Shown: one piece after another, positions 1-5,306 of the stretch
How the letters are laid out: every line of letters starts with the position of its first letter
How positions within the stretch are numbered: the first letter of the stretch is position 1
Assembly: GCA_023406965.1 (NCBI GenBank)
Contig: JAEXTI010000303.1
Span: 1-12,739, forward strand
Direction of reading: 5' to 3'
Source of the DNA: Chloroflexota bacterium
Lineage (GTDB): Bacteria; Chloroflexota; Anaerolineae; Anaerolineales; Anaerolineaceae
Length of the DNA stretch: 12,739 nucleotides
Program-made: the position numbers and the translations under genes
Notes under the pieces: generated by a model
The model's database searches: none
What the model was told of the DNA's origin: nothing
What the model saw: the letters and a program-made list of their open reading frames with translations, nothing else

Positions 1-698
1 ACGGACGGCAGAACGAGCTGTTCAATCTTCAATCCATCATGTGGCTACTGGGCACTCCGCTGACCAAATCCACAGTCGCCGAAGTCCGCGCCCAGGCGGT
101 TGAAGACCAGCCCGACCAATTGGGCAATCTGGTGTGGGTGGAAGGCGAAATCACCGCAGCTTACGGCGAATTCTTCAACGTGTTGTACCTGCGCGATGAT
201 ACAGGCGGCATTACGGTGCACGCCCCCGCCGGTGACATTGACCCCACCGCTTTCACTCGCGGCACGCGCGTCCGGGCAGTTGGCACCATCGGCATCTACA
301 ACGGAGACACCGAAATTGAGTTCTTCGAAGCCGAAATGGTGCAGGTAATTGGCGCCAGCACCGGCGAGCCGATTCCAACACCGCTCACCACGCTCCAGGC
401 CACTCTGGAAGCCAATGAGGGCAGCCTGGCCCAGGTATCCGGTTTTGTTACCGCCAAGACCGGCACGGATACCATCTTTGTCAATGACGGCAGCGGCCAG
501 GTGCGTGTCTTCCTGGATGGCTACAACGGCAACCTGGCAGACATCGTCGTGGGTGACTATGTCAGCGTGACGGGCTTGGTATCCGAAGATGGAGACGGCG
601 CGCGCATTCGCGTTCGCAACTACAAAGCCCACCCCGAGTATGCGGATGACATCGTCATCCAGACCCTGCGGATCTACTTGCCAATCATCGCAAGATAA
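1..698 (+). CDS. C-terminal part of a secreted protein with two OB-fold-like domains (5' end outside the window)
   Basis: The reading frame is open from the first complete codon (position 3) to the TAA at 696-698. The ATG at 39 has no Shine-Dalgarno and no signal peptide, and the upstream codons read as protein (GRQNELFNLQSI), so this is taken as a 5'-truncated gene. Two similar beta-rich modules follow, at about 119-355 and 400-640. Each has the OB-type pattern of 'V.G.(V/I)ta' then a strand ending in '(N/D)D.(S/T)G.(I/V).V' (DDTGGITV, NDGSGQVRV) then a 'G..V.V.G' strand. Such modules accompany secreted nucleases and phosphoesterases, so nucleic-acid or ligand binding is plausible; no catalytic residues are visible. 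The last residues, LRIYLPIIAR, resemble the tail of the downstream nuclease. A strong terminator follows, so the two genes are separate transcripts. The N-terminal part, which might hold the enzymatic domain, cannot be seen. Confidence 0.8.
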   Translation, partial: GRQNELFNLQSIMWLLGTPLTKSTVAEVRAQAVEDQPDQLGNLVWVEGEITAAYGEFFNVLYLRDDTGGITVHAPAGDIDPTAFTRGTRVRAVGTIGIYNGDTEIEFFEAEMVQVIGASTGEPIPTPLTTLQATLEANEGSLAQVSGFVTAKTGTDTIFVNDGSGQVRVFLDGYNGNLADIVVGDYVSVTGLVSEDGDGARIRVRNYKAHPEYADDIVIQTLRIYLPIIAR

Positions 699-726
699 AC
701 CTGGTTATACTCACCGATTCGTTGAC

Positions 727-772
727 GGGGTTGGTTCCTGGCGCAAAACCAGGGGCCAACCCCTTCTTTTTT
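727..772 (+). terminator. Strong rho-independent terminator of the OB-fold gene
   Basis: A 15-bp stem pairs 727-741 with 749-763 around the 7-nt loop CGCAAAA. Two of the pairs are G-U in the RNA (735-736 with 754-755) and the rest are Watson-Crick. It is followed by TTCTTTTTT at 764-772, a good U-tract. It begins 28 nt after the stop codon and lies wholly before the promoter of the nuclease gene. Confidence 0.92.
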
Positions 773-823
773 GCCAGAATTCGCCCCATTTTCGCGGCGT
801 GTCACAATCTGGGACACATTGCA

Positions 824-832
824 TGTTACAAT
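824..832 (+). promoter_or_regulatory. Extended -10 promoter of the nuclease gene
   Basis: TG-T-TACAAT at 824-832 is a sigma-70 extended -10 element. No convincing -35 box lies 16-18 bp upstream, which fits extended -10 promoters. Transcription would start near 839, giving a leader of under 20 nt that carries the Shine-Dalgarno. An imperfectly spaced inverted repeat (GTGTC at 799-803, GACAC at 813-817) sits where a -35 region or operator would be. Confidence 0.6.
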
Positions 833-844
833 GGCGCATCTTTC

Positions 845-850
845 AGGAGG
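845..850 (+). promoter_or_regulatory. Ribosome binding site fixing the nuclease start at 857
   Basis: A perfect AGGAGG lies 6 nt before the ATG at 857. The same frame is open further upstream to 722, but that extension covers the terminator tail and promoter and would put 45 non-signal residues before the signal peptide. The ATG at 857 is therefore chosen. Confidence 0.92.
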
Positions 851-856
851 AACACA

Positions 857-3800
857 ATGCGGTCAGGGAAACTTTTTAACTTATTCATTGCTTTCATCAT
901 TGCGCTGGGTGGGGTGTTCACGACTTCCCCATCGGCATTCGTGGAAGCCGGCGCCACCAATATTCGTATCAGCCAGGTATATGGCGGTGGGGGGCTCTCC
1001 AATGCCGTATACAAAAATGACTACGTGGAGCTATTCAATCCAACCAACTCGGTTGTTTCTCTCTCTGGCCTTTCGATTCAATATGGCTCTGCCAGTGGTA
1101 CCACCTGGGGAAATCGTCTTAATTTATCAGGAAGCATTCAACCATTCAGCTATTACTTGGTTCAATTAAATTCTGGGGGAACCAACGGGGCCGATCTCCC
1201 AACTCCGGACATAACCAGCACTATCGACATGAGCGGCACAAACGGAAAGGTGGCGCTGGTTAACTCCACCACCGCCTTGTCCGGCGCTTGTCCGCTGGGA
1301 GGAACTGTGCTCGATTTCGTCGGATACGGTTCTGCCAATTGCAAAGAAGGTACTGCAACCGTGCCTGCGCTCTCGGTTACCACTGCCGCCCTGCGCAATT
1401 CGGCCGGTTGCGTGGATGAAGATGACAATTCAACGGACTTTACGGTTGGAACGCCTGCGCCCCGCAACAGCAGCACCGCGCCCAACTCCTGCGCGTCGAA
1501 TCCCACCGTGACCAGCACCGTCCCCACCGATGGAGCATCTGGCGTGAGTACCACCGCCAATTTGGTGGTCAACTTTAGTGAGCCTGTCAACGCTGCCCCA
1601 GGCGCCTTTTCACTCTCCTGCAACAGCAGTGCGCGCAGCTTTTCTATCGCCGAGACCAATCCTTCGGCAACATTCACCCTTGATCCGGCAGATCCTTTCA
1701 ACGCAGACTATGTCTGCACAGTGACAGTCACTGCCGCCAGCATCACCGACACGGACACGCCGGGGAGCGCGATGGCTGAGGACTATGTTTTTAGTTTCAG
1801 CATTCCTATTGTCGATTCACCTCCCGCTGTCGTTTCCGTGGTCCCGTCGAACGGCGCAAACGGCGTAAGCCCGGCGGTTAGCCTGACCGTTAATTTCAAT
1901 GAAAATGTCACCACCGCCCCCGGTTGGTTCACGCTGGAATGCCCGGTTGGAACCAACATTCCGACCGATCTCAGCGGTACGGGCAGCACGCGCGCCATCG
2001 ATCCAACCACCAACCTGCCTGGCAACACAACCTGTCGCGCCACAGTTCACGCTGCCCAAGTCAGCGACCTCGACGGCACGATCGACACGATGGCAGCCGA
2101 TTATTCCTGGCAATTCGCCACCAGCGCCTGCGGCGGTGGCGCGACCACGTCCATTTCTGCCATCCAGGGCTCAACCAGCGCCAGCCCATTGGTGGGCCAA
2201 AGCGTGACCATCGAAGGCATTGTCACCGGCGACTATCAGGCCAGCAACCGGTTAGGCGGATTCTTTGTCCAATCCGCCGTACCCGACGCCGACCCGCTGA
2301 CCAGCGAAGCCATCTTTGTCTATAACACCTCATTCCCAACCGGAGCGGGCGATTACGTACGGCTGACCGGGACGGTTCAAGAGTACTTTGGAGGTGGTAC
2401 AAACGATTATGGTCACATGAACCACCAAACACAGTTGGCTAGCGTCTTAGATCCCGTGGTATGCGCTACGGGCCAGAGCGTTGCGCCCACGGTGGTCAAC
2501 TTACCTGTCCCTGAAAGTGAAGATCCGGTCACCTACCTCGAGCGCTATGAGGGCATGCTCATCACCATCCCCCAAACGCTCACCGTGCAGCAAAACTTCT
2601 TCCAGGGCCGCTTCGGACAGCTCACCCTCGGCTCGGGCGGTCGCATCGTTAACCACATCAACGAAAACACCGGCTTAACTTTTGCCAGTAATTTGCGCCG
2701 CATGATCATCCTTGATGACGGTTCCACCACCCAGAATCCCGCTCCCATTCCCTACTACGCCGCCGATGGTGCCCTACGCGCCGGCGATACCGTTGCCGGA
2801 CTAACCGGCGTGCTCGACCAGGGTGAAATCAACAGCAACCCCACCCCCACGGACGCCTTCCCCGACGTGTATTACCGCCTGCATCCTACCGTCGCACCGG
2901 TGTTCACCACCGTTGGCCGCCCGGCTGCCCCGCCGCAGATCGGTGGTCAGATCAAGGTTGCCAGTTACAACGTGTTGAACTACTTCACCACCTTCGGCTC
3001 TCGCGGGGCAAACAACGCAACCGAATTTATCCGCCAGCACCAGAAGCTGGTCAATGCCATCTGCGCTTTGGATGCCGATGTGGTTGGCTTGATCGAGATC
3101 GAGAACAACGGTACTACGGCGGTGAACACTCTCTTGAATGGCTATTCAACTTATGACGGTCTGAACGATGTTACCGATTGTGGCCCTTACGCCGTCATCG
3201 CCGACCCGCCCCTGGGTTATGGCCCAGACGAAATCAAGACCACCTTCATCTACCGTACTACAACCGTTCAAACGGTTGGTGGATCGATCAGCGCCAACGC
3301 GGATCCCTTCGACGAATATCGTTACCCGGTGGCCCAAACCTTCCGCGAACTTTCTAGCTCCGAAACTTTCAGCGTGGTCGTCAACCATTTCAAATCCAAG
3401 CGCTGCTCCGACAATCCTACCGGCGGAGACGCCGATTTGGGTATGGATGGTGGTTGTTTCAACGCCACTCGCGTGGCGATGGCTAACACGCTTTTGGGCT
3501 GGATCAACAGCACCCTCGTTCCGGTGGACCCCGACGTCTTAGTCATTGGCGACCTCAACGCCTATGGCGGCGAAGACCCCATCGAAACCCTCACCAGCGG
3601 CGGTCTGATCGATCAGGTGGCTGTCCACCTCACGTCCACCGAGCGCTATTCATACGTCTTTGATGGCACGGTGGGTTACCTGGATCATGCTCTCAGCACC
3701 GCCAGCCTGGGCAATTACATCACGGGCGTCAATTACTGGCACATCAATGCCGACGAGCCCGCGGTCATTGATTACAACACCGAATACAAAGATGCCACCG

Positions 3801-4495
3801 AGCCATACTCATTATCCCCTGATCTATACCAGGCGAACCCCTATCGCTCCTCCGACCACGACCCGGTTTTGATTGGCCTGGCATTCACCACACCGCCCAC
3901 AGCAACGGACGACTCAACCACGACACCTGAAGAAACCCCGGTCGAAATTGATGTCCTCTCCAATGACGCCGACAACAACGGCGGCGCGTTGACCATTCAA
4001 AACGTAACCGACCCAGCCCACGGCACAGCGGTCATCACCAGTGGCAAGGTTACCTACACTCCCGATTTAAACTGGAGCGGCGTCGACACCTTCAACTACA
4101 CCATTTTGGGCAGCCTGGGCAGCACAGATTCCGCCACGGTCACGGTCACGGTGAACCCAGTCAACGATGATCCCACGGTCGCCATCCCTTTGGATAACCA
4201 GGAATTCCTGGCCAACTCCCCCTTCACCTTCACCCTCCCGGCGGGCGCCTTCGCCGACATTGACTCGACCACCCTCACCCTCACCTCAAAGGTCTCGCCT
4301 GATGAACCTCTACCTGCCTGGCTGGCTTTTAACTCTACCACAGGCAAATTCACCGGCACGGCTCCCTTGAGCGCCGTAGGCACAATCACCATCCGCGTCA
4401 CAGCCTCCGATGGCAGCGGAGGAAAAGTGTACGATGAGTTTGATTTAGTCATCACACAACCGCGACTCATCTTCTTGCCTGTTATCACCAGATAA
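857..4495 (+). CDS. ExeM/NucH-type secreted endonuclease with lamin-tail, Ig-like and cadherin-like domains
   Basis: The product is 1212 residues and is predicted to be an extracellular metal-dependent DNase. Residues 1-32 are a signal peptide (MRSGKLF, hydrophobic core, small residues). About 33-210 form a lamin-tail domain (DYVELFNPTN). About 216-317 and 322-421 are two SbsA-type Ig domains, each with one Cys pair (255/287, 362/393). About 430-690 hold the OB-fold region typical of YhcR/NucH/ExeM. About 699-1013 are the endonuclease/exonuclease/phosphatase domain with its signature residues: Asn705 (SYNVLN), Glu747 (GLIEIENN), His844 (NHFKSK), Asp899/Asn901 (GDLNAY), Asp943-His944 (YLDHAL) and Asp1000-His1001 (SSDHDP). 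Then come a cadherin/Ig-like domain (about 1016-1105) and a dystroglycan-type cadherin domain (about 1108-1200). The end is RLIFLPVITR. There is no LPXTG or PEP-CTERM signal. The gene has its own promoter and terminator. Role inferred from the family: degrading extracellular DNA for nutrients or biofilm turnover. Confidence 0.93.
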   Translation: MRSGKLFNLFIAFIIALGGVFTTSPSAFVEAGATNIRISQVYGGGGLSNAVYKNDYVELFNPTNSVVSLSGLSIQYGSASGTTWGNRLNLSGSIQPFSYYLVQLNSGGTNGADLPTPDITSTIDMSGTNGKVALVNSTTALSGACPLGGTVLDFVGYGSANCKEGTATVPALSVTTAALRNSAGCVDEDDNSTDFTVGTPAPRNSSTAPNSCASNPTVTSTVPTDGASGVSTTANLVVNFSEPVNAAPGAFSLSCNSSARSFSIAETNPSATFTLDPADPFNADYVCTVTVTAASITDTDTPGSAMAEDYVFSFSIPIVDSPPAVVSVVPSNGANGVSPAVSLTVNFNENVTTAPGWFTLECPVGTNIPTDLSGTGSTRAIDPTTNLPGNTTCRATVHAAQVSDLDGTIDTMAADYSWQFATSACGGGATTSISAIQGSTSASPLVGQSVTIEGIVTGDYQASNRLGGFFVQSAVPDADPLTSEAIFVYNTSFPTGAGDYVRLTGTVQEYFGGGTNDYGHMNHQTQLASVLDPVVCATGQSVAPTVVNLPVPESEDPVTYLERYEGMLITIPQTLTVQQNFFQGRFGQLTLGSGGRIVNHINENTGLTFASNLRRMIILDDGSTTQNPAPIPYYAADGALRAGDTVAGLTGVLDQGEINSNPTPTDAFPDVYYRLHPTVAPVFTTVGRPAAPPQIGGQIKVASYNVLNYFTTFGSRGANNATEFIRQHQKLVNAICALDADVVGLIEIENNGTTAVNTLLNGYSTYDGLNDVTDCGPYAVIADPPLGYGPDEIKTTFIYRTTTVQTVGGSISANADPFDEYRYPVAQTFRELSSSETFSVVVNHFKSKRCSDNPTGGDADLGMDGGCFNATRVAMANTLLGWINSTLVPVDPDVLVIGDLNAYGGEDPIETLTSGGLIDQVAVHLTSTERYSYVFDGTVGYLDHALSTASLGNYITGVNYWHINADEPAVIDYNTEYKDATEPYSLSPDLYQANPYRSSDHDPVLIGLAFTTPPTATDDSTTTPEETPVEIDVLSNDADNNGGALTIQNVTDPAHGTAVITSGKVTYTPDLNWSGVDTFNYTILGSLGSTDSATVTVTVNPVNDDPTVAIPLDNQEFLANSPFTFTLPAGAFADIDSTTLTLTSKVSPDEPLPAWLAFNSTTGKFTGTAPLSAVGTITIRVTASDGSGGKVYDEFDLVITQPRLIFLPVITR

Positions 4496-4524
4496 TCCAG
4501 TCAAGGAGAACTTGATATCAGCAC

Positions 4525-4549
4525 CAGGGCGGGCCGACGGCCCGCCCTG
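4525..4549 (+). terminator. GC-rich hairpin after the nuclease gene
   Basis: An 11-bp perfect stem (4525-4535 with 4539-4549) closes on a GAC triloop 29 nt after the stop codon. The stem is very GC-rich, but the downstream CTCTGTT is a poor U-tract. It is probably a terminator or 3'-end stabilising hairpin. Confidence 0.6.
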
Positions 4550-4598
4550 CTCTGTTAACCTTGCGACATTTTCCGCGTCTGATAATTAGCTCATCACT

Positions 4599-4615
4599 TT
4601 GCAATTCAATTGCAA
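4599..4615. promoter_or_regulatory. 17-bp perfect palindrome, possible operator
   Basis: TTGCAATT-C-AATTGCAA is perfectly symmetric around one central base. AT-rich dyads of this size with a one-base centre are common operators for dimeric helix-turn-helix repressors. It lies 12 bp downstream of a GATAAT box, where a repressor site would block transcription. No regulator gene is in the window, so the assignment is only by shape. Confidence 0.45.
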
Positions 4616-4788
4616 GGTACAGGAAAGAACGGATGTGCTACACTATATTCAACAAATCCTTTTTCATGAACACGGGGGTGTGCATGCAGAGAGAACCAAA
4701 GACAACTTGAGCTTGCGTATCGTGCCTTACAAACCCGTAAGGAATTCGCTGAAACTTTTTCGCGAGTTGTACGTTAATTAATATAGAT

Positions 4789-4805
4789 GCAAGGGTCACC
4801 CTTGC
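4789..4805. promoter_or_regulatory. Second 17-bp perfect palindrome, operator or leader hairpin
   Basis: GCAAGGGT-C-ACCCTTGC is perfectly symmetric around one base and starts directly after a TATAGA box at 4782-4787. As RNA it would fold into a 7-bp hairpin with a UCA loop. A further GCAAGG follows at 4809-4814 and could compete for the CCTTGC arm. It lies 81 bp before the microprotein start. Confidence 0.45.
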
Positions 4806-4885
4806 TCTGCAAGGATCATCGCTGCACACGCCGGTGCCGCTGATCCGGTTGTTATTTTTATCCGTGGTGAGAAGAGAGGTGCCCT

Positions 4886-4978
4886 ATGTGGATCGTATAC
4901 GTAGTGGTCGCTGTCATCGGGGTCGTTTTTGGCGCTATCAGCTTCACCAGCATGGAGAACGAACGTCAGGATGCCTGA
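4886..4978 (+). CDS. Single-helix membrane microprotein (30 aa)
   Basis: ATG at 4886 to TGA at 4976-4978 gives the 30-residue product MWIVYVVVAVIGVVFGAISF plus a polar tail ending ENERQDA. Residues 2-20 form an uninterrupted hydrophobic segment of transmembrane length with small-residue positions (A9, G12, G16, A17). Residues 24-29 are charged and mostly acidic. GAGAGG at 4874-4879 is a plausible Shine-Dalgarno 6 nt before the start. A very strong hairpin terminator follows about 120 nt downstream. The ORF is below the length most gene callers keep. No family is recognised. It could be a regulatory membrane peptide, a small subunit of a membrane complex or a type I toxin-like peptide; nothing in the sequence decides between them. 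It could also be chance, but a ribosome binding site, a clean transmembrane composition and a terminator together argue for translation. Confidence 0.6.
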   Translation: MWIVYVVVAVIGVVFGAISFTSMENERQDA

Positions 4979-5094
4979 TCTCAGCTCAGAGCCACCCAAT
5001 TGCATAGCCGGTGCTTTTACTGGCTGTTCGTCGCCTCTTCCGGAATAAGCAATTTTCCCCGGAAAGGCATTTCACCCCACCGGGGATTAATATC
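4979..5094 (+). other. Structured 3' untranslated stretch or small RNA candidate
   Basis: Between the microprotein stop and the terminator the RNA can form a 7-bp hairpin (5006-5012 with 5019-5025, one G-U). It can also form two competing stems: TTCCGG at 5038-5043 pairs with CCGGAA at 5059-5064, while CCCCGG at 5057-5062 pairs with CCGGGG at 5080-5085. The two stems share bases and cannot form together. No known RNA family was recognised. Confidence 0.35.
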
Positions 5095-5136
5095 AAGCAA
5101 CAACGCTCCCGACCGCACCGGGAGCGTTGTTGCTTT
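5095..5136 (+). terminator. 17-bp perfect hairpin, terminator of the microprotein transcript
   Basis: Arms 5095-5111 and 5119-5135 are perfectly complementary over 17 bp, with loop ACCGCAC. The last part reads GCTTT, so the U-tract is short, but the stem is the most stable in the window. It lies between a plus-strand locus and the 3' end of the minus-strand helicase gene, so it may stop transcription from both sides. Confidence 0.8.
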
Positions 5137-5145
5137 AATGGCTAA

Positions 5146-5182
5146 CTGTCATCGCGAGGAGCCTGGCGCCGAAGCGATCTCC
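5146..5182 (+). repeat. Half-copy of a dispersed intergenic repeat (TCATYGCGAGGAGC type)
   Basis: The stretch reads CTGTCATCGCGAGGAGC, then eight variable bases, then GAAGCGATCTCC. It matches, from memory, a repeat often seen between genes in many bacteria with the form TGTCATTGCGAGGAGC...GAAGCAATCTCC. Its spurious translation (NCHREE..AEAIS) is the familiar 'CHCEERSDEAIS'-type false protein. The complementary second arm normally found nearby is missing, apart from a possible GGAGAT trace at 5217-5222, so this is probably a degraded half. Confidence 0.7.
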
Positions 5183-5229
5183 GCCAAAATACACCTGGTA
5201 ACCCCGCTCAGGGTGTGGAGATGTTTCTA

Positions 5230-5278
5230 AATTTGAAATGTCTGTGGGGCGCATCGAACCGCAAACGCATCTCAAATT
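5230..5278 (-). terminator. AU-rich stem-loop downstream of the helicase gene
   Basis: On the minus strand AATTTGAGATG (5278-5268) pairs with CATTTCAAATT (5240-5230) over 11 bp including one G-U, with a 27-nt loop. It begins 28 nt after the helicase stop codon. There is no U-tract after it, so it is at most a weak terminator or processing hairpin; the hairpin at 5095-5135 is the likelier final stop. Confidence 0.4.
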
Positions 5279-5306
5279 CAGGTCTTTTCTACCTATGGCT
5301 GAGTAG

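Larger units (their letters stand above)
4550..4885. other. 336-bp gap without a convincing protein gene; possible regulatory leader
   Basis: No ORF here has a ribosome binding site or a recognisable product. The stretch contains two 17-bp perfect palindromes (listed separately), a small hairpin CCTTAC/GTAAGG at 4725-4742 and a GGATCA/TGATCC pair at 4813-4818 and 4841-4846. AT-rich boxes resembling -10 elements occur at 4581-4586 (GATAAT) and 4782-4787 (TATAGA), but neither has a good -35. The 3' part is probably the leader of the microprotein at 4886. Confidence 0.5.

Noticed and set aside
666..695. Sortase LPXTG anchor at the C-terminus of the secreted proteins
   Set aside because: The LP is followed by hydrophobic residues and a final Arg; there is no Thr-Gly and no downstream membrane helix.
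722..856. In-frame 45-codon upstream extension of the nuclease gene
   Set aside because: It runs over the terminator tail and promoter, has no ribosome binding site, and would bury the signal peptide. The ATG at 857 has a perfect AGGAGG.
4512..4589. TTG-started 25-codon ORF after the nuclease gene
   Set aside because: The AAGGAG is only 3 nt from the start, and the ORF runs through the GC-rich terminator hairpin.
4599..4781. 60-codon plus-strand ORF starting with TTG
   Set aside because: There is no Shine-Dalgarno, the start lies inside a palindrome, and the product resembles no family I know.
4796..5005. 69-codon minus-strand ORF opposite the microprotein
   Set aside because: It has no start signals and an implausible composition; it is best explained as the shadow of the plus-strand microprotein and its leader.
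5000..5230. 76-codon plus-strand ORF through the terminator and dispersed repeat
   Set aside because: It translates a perfect hairpin and the known CHREE-type repeat, a frequent false gene.
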